A stretch of 10,909 nt of DNA from Lojkania enalia (taxonomy: Eukaryota > Ascomycota > Dothideomycetes > Pleosporales). The notes under the pieces are model-generated. The model saw nothing but the letters and a program-made list of their open reading frames with translations, ran no database searches and had not been told where the DNA came from. Shown piece by piece: positions 1-7,849 of this stretch. The position numbers were made by a program, and so were the translations under genes. The number at the start of each line of letters is the position of its first letter. Within the stretch, counting starts at the first letter, position 1. The stretch lies in contig ML987002.1 of NCBI GenBank assembly GCA_010094045.1, positions 1 through 10,909 of the forward strand, in the 5' to 3' direction.

Positions 1-350
1 TTATCTATATCTAGCAGGAGTTAAAAATAACGTAACTATTTAATACTAATAATATAATCTTAAGTATCTAGATCTATAATAATAAATAGGTAGTTTTAGA
101 TAGTTCTCCTATTAATTTACAGGTGTAAGTAGATATACTAATTAACTAGGGTTTAGATTTAGTCCTAAAAACCTTTAACAGTAATTTTAAAAGATAAGCG
201 CTGTATTAATATATATAGGGCTTAAGAGAATAATCTAGCTATTATAGAATTAAGAAATAGAAAGCCTTAGGTACTAGTATTAATAAGAGCGTTTAGTTGT
301 ATACTAACGCCTTTTAAATATAGAATAGTAGGGATTTAGAAGTACTTTTC
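1..350 (-). pseudogene. Gypsy A pol, protease part (truncated by window start)
   Basis: The minus-strand frame with codons starting at positions congruent to 2 mod 3 reads ALINTST*GFLFLN from 290 downward. This fits a retropepsin active site, D-T/S-G, in which Asp has become Asn and Gly has become Ser (codons at 281-273). Downstream, a stretch reading ITVKGF at about 189-172 and a C-terminal IKWLRYF-like segment (seen as IK*LRYF, about 36-16) match the end of Gypsy proteases, just before reverse transcriptase. The frame is offset by -1 from gag. The upstream boundary at 350 is approximate, because the gag/pol overlap cannot be placed exactly. Several TAG/TAA codons interrupt the frame, so there is no functional product. 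The rest of pol is off the left edge. Confidence 0.75.
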
Positions 351-1858
351 TCTAAATAAATACGATAAATTAATATTTAATAAGTCGTACTTACTTAAGC
401 CTAGAATAGAGAGTTTTCCTAGGCGTTTCTATTTCCCACCTAAAAACTATCTAGGTAGTACTTATTTACGTCTAGAAACTCTTCTTTCTTAATCTCCTTT
501 TATTTAACCTCTATTTCTTATACTCTAAGAACTATATATTTATTTATAAAGTATCCTAGTTTACTATAGTTATAGTAATTACCTAGAGTCGTATACCTTT
601 TAGGTATAAAAGTCTTACTAGATTATTAGGGAGCGATTATAGTAGAACGAGGTATTAATACTAGGGTAGATTAGGGTAGTATTAGATTATAAGTCACCTT
701 AGATAAACTCTTAAAAGCCTTCTAGTACTAATCTAAATTTATTTTAGCTGCAACTTATAGGCTAGCAGTTTATTCTAGGAGGTTAAGAACGCTCCTCCTT
801 TCTATATCGTAGGCTGTTAAGTAGATAACTATAGTATTAAAGAAGCCTTTCTATATAAGCTTAAAGCTAAGGTTTAGTATCCTTAGGCTGGGGAGAATCT
901 TATCCTATAAGTAGAAGAACTACTTAGATTGGGGTACGGATCCCCTAATAACTATACTAATAAAGCGAGCTTTAAAAGTTAAGAATACTTCTCCCTTATT
1001 TATCCTTAAGACCTAAAACGCCTATCGCGCCTCTATCTCTTTATTACCTATAATAAAATACGATTGTAGAAGTAAAATTATTTCTTTAGTATTCTTAAAC
1101 CGATACTAGTCCGATTTAGCTAGGTATTTTAGCTCTAGATACCCTTTCGCAGTATTAGAGGTGTATCTCTATACTAATACTATACGTATATACTCTGTCC
1201 GATAATAATCTATATTAATCTTAAGTTAGTCTAGAATTAAGGCTTACTATTATTTAAATATAGATTTATTACTATTTATAAGACTTTCGATCTTAGGCGT
1301 ACGTTTAGTAAGGTAGGCTTAAGGGGGCTTAGGGGTAGCTGAGAGGTTTCTTACTAGGGGAGTTGTAAAAGTTTCTTAGCGTATTATTAGTTCTAATTTG
1401 GTAGTTTATAGAGGTTAATCGGGACTAATAGTTCTCTATCGTATTAAGCGTGCAATCTCCTCTTATAAAATTATAATTTATTCCTTAAGGGTTAGTTTAC
1501 TCTAATTTCCCTCTAAATTAGATAGGTTCTTTACTACCAGCCCTATAGAGAGGGGTCCGCCTATTATAGGGCCCCCTATAGGAGGTAACGGTTGTTCTAT
1601 ACGCGTAGATAGAAGTTTACTCTTACTACAACTTATACGTATATCAATTCTAGTATAGGAATTAGAAGGTAAATTATAGTTAGATATCAGCGGTTACTTC
1701 TAATTCTAATAGGTTATTAATAGTTTCTAAGTTTCTACCTAGGTATACTCTACGCGGCTTTTCCGAAGGCAATCCTAATCGCAGGGGATAGGAAGTTCTA
1801 AACCTAAAGGCTTTAGTTAATAGGAGGTCTCTAAGATCCTATTTAAGTAACTAAATAA
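351..1858 (-). pseudogene. Gypsy A gag (capsid/nucleocapsid), RIP-inactivated
   Basis: Gag forms the virus-like particle and packages element RNA. The minus-strand frame (codons at positions congruent to 1 mod 3) can be followed from about 1858 to 536 without losing phase. It has a Pro/Gly-rich N-terminal part (LPPIGGPIIGGPL around 1590-1550), an acidic/basic helical stretch, and then a capsid core typical of fungal Gypsy gags: INIDYYRTEYIR (about 1206-1171), AKGYLELKYLA (about 1150-1118), FKARFISIVIRGSVPQS, and AYDIERRSVLNLLE near 805-765. The CCHC knuckle follows at 577-536. Stops are mostly TAG at likely Trp/Gln sites. Both ends are approximate: no credible ATG is preserved and the gag stop cannot be told from RIP stops. 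A plus-strand frame over 780-1140 looks fairly open but is the antisense shadow of this gene. Confidence 0.8.
536..577 (-). other. Degenerate CCHC zinc knuckle of Gypsy A gag
   Basis: Reading from 577 down to 536 gives YYNYSKLGYFINKY. Taking Tyr for Cys or His, Ser for Gly and Leu for Pro, this has the spacing C-X2-C-X4-H-X4-C of a retroviral-type nucleocapsid knuckle. All four zinc ligands have become Tyr. Each change is a single G-to-A or C-to-T transition at TG or CA, which makes this one of the clearest RIP footprints in the window. Confidence 0.85.
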
Positions 1859-1961
1859 TTTAATATAATAGTATATAAGTATTATAACCTAAACTAAATC
1901 GGGTATATCTTAAACTTAGATATAGTTAAATAAACAATCGATGCGATATTATTAAAGAGGC
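1859..1961 (-). other. Leader between Gypsy A LTR and gag
   Basis: About 100 bases separate the inner LTR end from the part of gag that can be followed. A tRNA primer-binding site should begin within a few bases of 1961 on the minus strand, but I do not recognise a tRNA 3' complement there. RIP changes or a misplaced LTR end could explain this. Confidence 0.4.
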
Positions 1962-2272
1962 TGTTACTAGTAGTATTAAATTCTTCTATATAATATAATA
2001 GTATAGGTAAGATAATAGGTCCGAATATAGTATAAATCTACTTAGAGGCATATAGGAGTGTGTGGGGGATTAGGAACCTAGGAATTCTATTAACACCTAT
2101 AGGCCTTATATAAAAGGATATAGAAGAACTACTAAGCTACTTATAAGGGAGTGTACAACTATATACAGAAGGGAAAAGGGGTAGAACCAGGGGTAGGATA
2201 AGATAAGTAAAAAGCTTTAGGATAAGGTTATATATAAAGCTTTTCGTGGAACGATTTCTTTGCATCGTTACA
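1962..2272 (-). repeat. Putative 5' LTR of Gypsy A (about 311 bp)
   Basis: On the plus strand the segment starts TGTTAC and ends GTTACA, which gives the TG...CA ends and short imperfect inverted termini expected of an LTR. Its outer edge at 2272 is well placed, because Copia reverse-transcriptase codons run exactly up to it. The inner edge at 1962 rests only on the TGTTAC match and could be wrong. A TATA-like run lies around 2100-2115 on the minus strand (it is AT-palindromic and reads as TATA on both strands), a position compatible with an LTR promoter. No coding pattern is seen. Parts keep CA/TG dinucleotides (2051-2070 and 2249-2272), unlike the flanks. The other LTR copy is outside the window, so the ends cannot be checked by comparison. 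Confidence 0.6.
2210..2244. repeat. 10-bp inverted repeat inside Gypsy A LTR
   Basis: The arm AAAAGCTTTA (2210-2219) is matched by its reverse complement TAAAGCTTTT (2235-2244) across a 15-base spacer. Each arm also contains the palindrome AAAGCTTT. It could be a hairpin in the LTR transcript or chance in AT-rich DNA. Confidence 0.5.
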
Positions 2273-2277
2273 TTAGT
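2273..2277. repeat. Candidate target-site duplication flanking Gypsy A
   Basis: TTAGT lies directly outside the LTR end (TTACA|TTAGT) and is part of the interrupted Copia codons. A 5-bp duplication is usual for Gypsy integration; the partner copy would be past the left edge, so this is a prediction only. Confidence 0.3.
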
Positions 2278-2560
2278 AATATTATATTAATAGGCGCGTA
2301 GTCTAAAAGCTACTACTAGAGTAACTAGGAATTGGAATACTCGTACTACTAGAGTAGCTATATATATATCTCCCCAGTCCTACTATAAGTCTCCTCTAAT
2401 AACTAGCCTAACTTTAAACTTATATAGATATTTATCCTTATTAAATTTATATATAAATACCTATATTAGTAGTAGAAGCTTAATCTCTAGTTATATACTA
2501 GCTCTAGTCTCTATTATATAAACTAGACAGCCCTTACTATAGTAGCTTTAAAGTTCTACT
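2273..2560 (-). pseudogene. Copia reverse transcriptase, N-terminal fragment
   Basis: This is the start of the RVT_2-type reverse transcriptase domain of Copia polyproteins. The minus-strand frame reads VFIYKFNKDKYLYKFKVRLV then IRGDL (from 2460 downward), the well-conserved beta-strand region in which fungal Copia proteins have a K-D-G-x-x-x-x-x-K-A-R-L-V-V-R-G block. It continues through IATLVVRVFQFLVTLVVAF and ends AY*YNITN at 2272. That is just before the acidic and Asn-Ala-Phe positions that precede the first catalytic motif. The domain is cut there by the Gypsy A LTR, so the palm motifs, including the D-D box, are missing from the window. TAG codons interrupt the frame. Confidence 0.85.
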
Positions 2561-3170
2561 ACTACTACTTTCTTAAATTCGATTCCGAATAGATACCTCT
2601 TAAGCTACTTCTATTACTTTAGTAGAGGTGGTAGCTAATCTCTATATAGACTAATCCTAGGCTAATTAGCTAGTATATTACTACTTGTCTTCTACTATAA
2701 CGCTTCTATAAATACTATATAGTATATGTAGAGTATTCTACAAGTTCTAGTCTCTATAATATTTCTAGTATTAAGCTAACTACTAATTTCGTCGCATCTA
2801 TTCGCATTATTTAATCGTCGGTCTAAAACCTCTACTTCTAGCTTAATCTAATACTAGCTCTTAAAGAGGCTAGTTATTACCTCTAGATTCTCGTCGCAAT
2901 TATCTTAACTATATAGTTCTAGAGTATCTTCTAGCGTTATAATACTACTAACTACTAGATACTCTACTTTAGCTAGCTTATTTAATTATTACTAACCTAG
3001 CTCCCATTTAAACTACTACTTAATCTACTACTTAAGCTTATTATCTAGCATCTTCTTACGTAATTGAGGAGTTGATTAATCTAGCATCTATTTAAGCTCT
3101 ATATTATTCAGCTTACAGCTCTTCTTAATATTAAGTACTACGGCTGCTAAATATAGCGTCTACTTATCTA
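2561..3170 (-). pseudogene. Copia polyprotein linker between integrase and reverse transcriptase
   Basis: This variable region connects the integrase C-terminus to reverse transcriptase. In the Copia frame it is rich in Ser, Glu/Lys, Asn and Leu-like codons with scattered TAG stops, and I recognise no domain in it. The plus strand looks like runs of CTACTA and TAGTAG, which is how decayed acidic/Ser-rich codons appear after RIP. Low complexity is normal for this part of Copia polyproteins. There is no evidence for a separate gene on either strand. Confidence 0.6.
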
Positions 3171-4140
3171 GAAAGATAAGATCTTTATACAATTCTATAG
3201 GTAGTAGAATAATATCTCTAGTTCTAATAACTCTATCTAGCTCTAATATCTAGATGTAATAGATATTTATAGAATTATATTCTATAAAGCGTCCGATTAG
3301 CGTATAAAATTATAACTTCTCTCTCTAGTATAGATAATAATTTAGGATATATACCTTAGTTTCTAATATACTAAAATAAGCTACTAATAGTTTAGTTCCG
3401 TATACTACCTTATATAGGGTATACTAGTCTAGAGCTTCGGTTAGCGTTTAATTAAGGAGATAGACTGCTAAAAGTAGGTACTTATTTAATACCTCTATTA
3501 ATAGCCCTGCGTCTATCTTTATAGCTCTTTTCTATACGACTAGCAACTACCCTACTCTCTCTATTAGACTATTCTACTCCTTAGTATACTCTACTTGTAG
3601 TTCTACTAAGATTCCTAGATTTTTAAAGATGTTAAGTATCTTAGAATATTTATACTTACTATTAAGTCTAATAACTTTAACCTATATATTAAACTAAGCT
3701 TTAAGTTTAACTAGTAATCTCTATACTATATATTATAGTATTATTATATTCTTATTTGGTAGGTAGTAGGCCTTATACTACCTACTATACTAGCAGACTA
3801 TATAGAACATCTAGAAGTTTCTATTATAGTAGTACTCTAACCAATCGCGTATCTAGACTAAATCTATCCCTAGTCTCTTAAATAGTCTCTAGGCTGGTTC
3901 CTAAGAAACTCTTCTACTTACTATCTTATAGAGCTTAGACTAGATATAAACAGTATATTCTATCTACTTTAGAGCTTAATTTCTCTACTACTGCTGCTAC
4001 TATACCCTCTACTACTACTCAATTAACTTAAGCCTGTTAATATAAGTAGGTAGATAAGCGACTACCTTCTAGCTAGTATAGCCGAATATCCTATAAGCTT
4101 ATATAGGTGTAAGTTCTAGCTGCTTACGAGCTATATAAGA
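3171..4140 (-). pseudogene. Copia gag-pre-integrase and integrase region, RIP-inactivated
   Basis: Integrase inserts the cDNA copy into the host chromosome. From about 4110 downward the frame shows a gag-pre-integrase-like stretch (KVVAYLPTYINRLKLIE, with likely zinc-binding Cys/His now Tyr), then SKLYKIVSRRVS. The rve core follows: IDLV (first catalytic Asp intact, codon 3864-3862), LPNKN, then VKVIRLNSKYKYSKI, in which the second Asp reads as Asn (codon 3663-3661), then EYTKE*NSLIER, whose Glu (3561-3559) is the third catalytic residue. The two later positions are 34 codons apart. The C-terminal part includes AVYLLN*TLTEALD, VVYGTK and RVIRTRDIIL, blocks usual in Copia integrases. Loss of the second Asp plus the stops makes it inactive. 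Confidence 0.9.
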
Positions 4141-4499
4141 AGGCTTTAATCTATACTATACTATATATACTAATAGAGATAGTTATATACTATCCTCTAT
4201 ATCTATTAGCTAATATTTAGATATACGCCTAAGATAGTATATAATATTCGACGGATCTATCTAATATAGATAGTCTCGTCCTAAGTTAAAATAGATCCCT
4301 ACTATACTATAGTATAAGAGACTAACTATACTTATAAACATCTCTAGAATATATACTATATACGAGAGTAGGATAGTTTTAATTCTAGCAGGCGTCTACA
4401 CCTAAAGCTAAATTTCTCCCCATTCTTAAATTAGTAGTAGCTATCTCCCTATATATATATAGTCGTCTAGTCTAGACTACTATATTATTCTCTAGCTAT

Positions 4500-4560
4500 A
4501 AGACTTGCTGTTAGTAATATAGGTATTTAAGCTAGAGTCTATAATCTATCTATTAAGTAG
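4500..4560 (-). pseudogene. Copia protease active site (degenerate)
   Basis: The frame reads IIDSSLNTYITN. This matches the Copia aspartic protease signature W-x-x-D-S-G-A-x-x-H, with the catalytic Asp kept (codon 4539-4537), Gly changed to Ser and His to Tyr. The Trp before it is now TAG. It sits between gag and gag-pre-integrase, as expected. The protease domain as a whole spans roughly 4150-4600. Confidence 0.75.
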
Positions 4561-4600
4561 TAATAGCTAATACTAATACTACTTAGCCTATATAGCTTTA

Positions 4601-5643
4601 AGCTATAAAGCTAAAGCTGCTATAGATTTTACTAATTAACTTAAGTTTAGAGCTACTATTATAGCTAGTCCTAATAGTTAACACCTATTATCCTATCTTT
4701 TTATTATACTTAATACTAGTACTAAAACTATTATAGAGCCTATAGAGCCTGCCGATCCTACTAATTCTACTACTACTACTAGTTGCTTCTTAGTATTATA
4801 GAGTACTTTTAACCTAAAAGACTTTAATATCCTAAGCTTCTAGAATCTCTACTTAATATCTTAATCTAGCTGCTAGTCTAATAGATACAACGCTAAGTTA
4901 ATATATAAATACTACTCGAATTTATAATTATCTCTATAAAGGTAGACTATCTATTTTAATTACTAAGGCTTCTAGCTACTTTTAGTCTACTATAGTTACT
5001 ATAGTATAATATTAAGCGTCGCGAACGTTTTTAAACTTAATATAACTAGTCTAGTATAACAATAGTATAATATATACTAGGCTACTAAATCTAAAATACT
5101 TATATATAGCTTATTATCTACTTTAGACTTAATAAGTAGCGATAACTTATTTGCTGCCTAACTATCGTCTAAGCTCTTAACTATAAGAATAAAATCCTAC
5201 TAAGCTTAATTCCCCTATACTTCTAGTATATTTATTAGACTTATAACGTGTATCGTTTTAAGCTAATCTTTAAACTAGGTATCTAGGTTCCCCTTTCTTA
5301 GCCGTATCTTAAGCGTCTAGTATTAAGCCTATAGCTATATACTGCACTTAGCTTTACTTAAGTAGAAATACTTTTTAAAAGTCTATAGTTAATTATATAT
5401 AGTCTTATAGTCTATAATTAAATAGATATATTAAGCTACTATTATCCTTAATATTTCCTATATAAATTCTCTAAGAGCCTTTTCTTTCTGTAGCTACTAC
5501 GCTTTATTATAGCTATACGTTCTATACTAGGCTTTATATCTTACCAATTCTTAATTAGTTAAATCTATAATATCTGTTATAAACGCTTATATATAGTTAG
5601 TTAATCGTACTTTAGGTAGTTAACTCTATTACTACATACTACG
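4601..5643 (-). pseudogene. Copia gag, N-terminus missing, RIP-inactivated
   Basis: In the Copia frame this stretch shows the helical gag of fungal Copia elements (UBN2/DUF4219-like). Reading downward: ITDIIDLTN*ELVRYKA*YR (about 5580-5520), LQKEKALREFI, a segment with TLKIRLRKGNLDT*FKD*L where relatives have a G-N-x-D/E-x-W-L-x-x-W block, then DFILIVKSLDDS*AANKL. Near 4940-4900 a VYLYRDNYKFE run may be a degraded Cys/His knuckle, but its spacing is uncertain. Coding-like sequence runs to the junction at 5643, where the Gypsy B LTR begins, so the first part of gag is displaced off the right of the window. No start codon can be assigned. Confidence 0.75.
5639..5643. repeat. Candidate target-site duplication flanking Gypsy B
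   Basis: CTACG lies immediately outside the LTR (CTACG|TGTAAAT). The matching copy should follow the distal LTR beyond the right edge. This is inferred from position only. Confidence 0.3.
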
Positions 5644-5880
5644 TGTAAATATTAAAATATTATATAAAGAATAGAGATATTTATATTATATAGGTTTTTA
5701 TAGAGGCTAGGTCTGTACTACTATACGGGCTAGCTAGATCGGTAAAACCTTCCTCTATCGCGGTTAAAATAAGTCGGTTATATTCTAGCTAGTAGCTGAT
5801 AGCTATTACTAGCAGCTAGTTCGGGTATTATAGTAAGGGTAGTATAGGTGCAAAAGTATCGCGGTATTACTATAATAGTA
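5644..5880 (-). repeat. 3' LTR of Gypsy B (about 237 bp)
   Basis: The minus-strand LTR starts TACTATTATAG directly after the polypurine tract and ends ATTTACA at 5644. The TG expected at its start reads TA, a simple RIP change; the CA at its end is intact. A TATAAAAA box lies at 5702-5695, about 180 bases into the LTR, which would leave some 50 bases of R/U5. There is no coding pattern. The length is at the short end but in the range seen for fungal Gypsy LTRs. Beyond it the sequence is Copia gag, which supports the outer boundary. The 5' LTR is not in the window for comparison. Confidence 0.8.
5695..5702 (-). promoter_or_regulatory. TATA box in Gypsy B LTR
   Basis: The minus-strand TATAAAAA is inside the LTR, about 50 bases from its 3' end, where an LTR promoter is expected. 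In the 3' LTR it would fire outward into the Copia remnant. Whether it is used is unknown. Confidence 0.45.
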
Positions 5881-5890
5881 CCCCCCTTTT
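5881..5890 (-). promoter_or_regulatory. Polypurine tract of Gypsy B
   Basis: The minus strand reads AAAAGGGGGG immediately before the LTR start. This RNase H-resistant purine run primes plus-strand DNA synthesis in LTR elements. G runs contain no TG or CA steps, which explains why it survived RIP unchanged. It fixes both the orientation and the inner LTR boundary. Confidence 0.85.
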
Positions 5891-6172
5891 AGTTATAAAC
5901 TCCTATAAGTTAGGTCTTCGTGTTATATTTAAGTTATTTATAATTAAGTAGTAGTTATTAATACTAGTATTAGTTAAGGTTATATATATATTAGTATAAC
6001 TAGTAATTAATAGTAGTATAGAGATTAGGTTAAGTTACAGGTATATTAGAGCGACCGGTTATTATTATATAGTAGTACTATACTAGGGATTAGGTCGGTT
6101 TAGTTTATATAGTAGTACTATACTAGAGATTAGTAGTAGTATTATTACTAGTATTATATTAGTATAGTATTA
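5891..6172 (-). other. 3' non-coding region of Gypsy B
   Basis: This stretch lies between the pol stop and the polypurine tract. It is AT-rich with many TAGTA and ATTA runs and holds the direct repeat at 6065-6133. I see no reading frame, RNA gene or host sequence. Such 3' non-coding stretches are common in chromoviruses. Confidence 0.6.
6065..6133. repeat. Direct repeat, two 29-bp units at 40-bp spacing
   Basis: The unit beginning TTATATAGTAGTACTATACT occurs at 6065-6093 and 6105-6133 with one mismatch (position 6087 G versus 6127 A). The 11-base gap between units is not repeated. The mismatch is a transition, consistent with unequal RIP of the two units. Confidence 0.85.
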
Positions 6173-6299
6173 TTACAGGCGTTTAAGAATATACTTAAAT
6201 TAGATTCTAGTATCTAATTAAAAATCCAGATATAATATTATATTCGGGTCTTATTTATTTAGGTTTCTAACGTAGTAATCTTCTACGACAGTTATCTTA

Positions 6300-6430
6300 G
6301 TAAAGTTACTAGCCGGATACTATTCTAGGTCGTAATAGCTAGTCTATTTAACTAGGTATTCGTACTAGCGTCTCTATCGGTTATAATAGAGGTCTTCTAT
6401 TTACTTAATAAGGTATTCTAATTCTTTATT
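6300..6430 (-). pseudogene. Chromodomain at the C-terminus of Gypsy B pol
   Basis: From 6364 downward the frame reads YEYLVK*TSYYDLE*YPASN. Chromodomains have Y-L-V-K-W-x-G-Y followed by a second Trp some residues later; here both Trp codons are TAG and the Gly reads as Ser. Upstream are the EDLYYNR*RR*-like residues that fit the first beta strand. In chromoviruses this domain binds methylated histone H3 and steers integration to heterochromatin. That is family knowledge, since this copy cannot be translated. Shortly downstream, an NLNK*DPN run resembles the N-K-P-G-P tail common in fungal elements. Confidence 0.88.
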
Positions 6431-6949
6431 AATCTCGATAGGTTTAGGGTTATATATTTATTAACTAGGCAAGTAGTTAGACAACTTAGGTACTAGCTAT
6501 AATAGTAATATATAGAATATATAATATATTTTAGCTAATTTAGGTAGCTTTAGTCTATAAGTATATAAGAATACCTTTACAATAACCTTATAAGGGCCTA
6601 TATTCTTCTATTTAAGCTTTTTTAACGGTCTTTATGTGTGTATATTTCTAGCGTCTAGCTAGACTAGATTACTAATCTAGTAGTTGGGGGCTAGTATACG
6701 TTTATAATTAGTATACTCTTATTAGAGCGCTTATATCTAGGTAAGTTCTTCTCTAATATACTCTATAATATCCTTTATCTTATTAACTAGTCTATTAGCT
6801 TCCTAAACTATTAGAGACTATTTTAACGGTTAATAGATCCTTATAAGCAGCTCGAAGCCTATTTAAGGGTACTAGCTAAAGTAGACTAGAAACGGAGAGA
6901 TTTTTATTAATTTAGATACTATATTATTTACTTTAAACTGCGCTATTAG

Positions 6950-7560
6950 CAGCTATTCAACCTAGTTATCTTATTTATAGCTAGTATAGGTTTAGAAAAC
7001 TTATTCTATTACTATATTAGTATTTTCTGTCTAGCTATTAGTCTTTAGGTAGAAGCTAGTTAATATACACGTATTAATTTATAGCTATCTATAGAACTCT
7101 TAATAGAAGGTAGAGATAAACTATATTCTATAGTCGGACGTAATAATATATAGTAGTTTATAGTAAATCTATATATAATAACAGAACAGTTAGATAATAT
7201 TAAGAGCTTTAATTCTTACGTATAGTATTAGGTATCTGTACTTACTAAGTCTATTAACTACTACTATAATATTCGTACAATCTTCTAATTCTAGTAAGTT
7301 AATTATAAAGTCTATAGAGATGTTTTAAAACCTTTATTTAGGTATAAGTAATAGTTTTAGTAATCTATAGTACTTCTCTCTAAAAGCTTTACTTCTTTAG
7401 TATATATAATAATAGCTTATATATTATTATATTAAATCGAACATCTTTAACTAATAGTACTCGTACTAGAGTAGTTCTAAAGTCTTTCCTTAACCAGGGT
7501 ATCTGCTAGATAGTAAGTTGTAGATAGCTTACAGCAGCTTAAACTTTAGCTTATTATAGT
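6950..7560 (-). pseudogene. Gypsy B integrase: zinc finger and DDE core
   Basis: The HHCC finger ends around 7410-7385, where YYYIY*RSKAF fits the C-x-x-C-Q-R-S-K-A block with Cys as Tyr. Then come LLKLLLIPK*RF*NISIDFI and a VVVNRLSKY segment. The three catalytic residues are intact: Asp in ISIDFI (codon 7312-7310), Asp in ITSDYRI (7135-7133) and Glu in TENTN (7027-7025). The last two are separated by exactly 35 residues, the D-X35-E spacing of retroviral-type integrases, and the first two by 58. Despite the intact triad, upstream and internal stops prevent a product. Confidence 0.9.
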
Positions 7561-7849
7561 CTAATACTATAAGTCGATTTTAGTAGTATAGTTAGTTATT
7601 ACGCTCTTTATAGTTAGCTAGAGTTAAGAGTTTAGATTAATAGGCTCCTTCTCTTAGTAGCTTTAGGGTATTTTAGATTAAATTATCGTTCGGGTATTCT
7701 TTATCAATAATCTCTATAATCGGTTAGCCTACTTCTATCTATTAGAATAGTTTAGGACGAAGTAATATCTATTAATAATTTCTACAGGCCTCTTCTTATA
7801 TAGGTTTATTCTATAACCTTTAAGTTAAGGTATTAAGCTTTTCTCTAAG

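Larger units (their letters stand above)
1..2272 (-). mobile_element. Gypsy A: RIP-degraded Ty3/Gypsy LTR retrotransposon, 5' part only
   Basis: On the minus strand, from 2272 downward, the order is putative 5' LTR, short leader, gag with CCHC knuckle, then protease, which is the order of Ty3/Gypsy elements. Reverse transcriptase, RNase H, integrase and the 3' LTR would lie beyond position 1. The element abuts Copia reverse-transcriptase coding sequence at 2272/2273, so it appears to be an insertion into that Copia copy. Its LTR does not resemble the LTR of Gypsy B, so I treat them as separate families. Internal stops are mostly TAG, with some TAA, at places where related proteins have Trp or Gln. 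The copy is dead. The assignment to Gypsy rests on domain order and on the gag and protease motifs; the reverse transcriptase that would settle it is outside the window. Confidence 0.85.
2273..5643 (-). mobile_element. Ty1/Copia retrotransposon, internal part, interrupted on both sides
   Basis: The minus strand carries gag, protease, gag-pre-integrase, integrase and then the start of reverse transcriptase. Integrase before reverse transcriptase is the diagnostic Copia order. One frame (codons at positions congruent to 0 mod 3) holds every motif I checked: gag at 5607 and 5535, protease at 4539, integrase at 3864, 3663 and 3561, reverse transcriptase at 2460 and 2280. That is roughly 1,120 codons with no net indel but with many TAG/TAA stops. 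No LTR of this element is present. Both ends stop inside coding sequence exactly at the LTR ends of the two Gypsy elements, so the Copia copy looks like the older target. The remaining reverse transcriptase and RNase H, and the N-terminus of gag, should lie beyond the two Gypsy insertions. Confidence 0.88.

Noticed and set aside
780..1140. A plus-strand frame with few stops that looked like a hypothetical protein
   Set aside because: It is antisense to Gypsy A gag, whose motifs and zinc knuckle are clear on the minus strand. The openness reflects the base composition of the opposite strand.
1859..1961. A primer-binding site next to the Gypsy A LTR
   Set aside because: No stretch beginning TGG (or a RIP-altered form) with a recognisable tRNA 3' complement was seen within a few bases of the proposed LTR end.
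1..2272. Gypsy A and Gypsy B as two copies of one family
   Set aside because: Their LTR starts, gag cores and knuckle sequences differ clearly, beyond what transitions at CA/TG could produce.
2500..5000. Numerous CTA/TAG trinucleotide runs as microsatellites
   Set aside because: They are short, interrupted and fall in the Copia coding frame; they result from RIP of codons in Ser-, Gln- and Trp-containing stretches, not from repeat expansion.
6065..6133. CRISPR-like array
   Set aside because: There are only two units with an 11-base gap, inside the 3' region of a eukaryotic retrotransposon; no array or cas genes.
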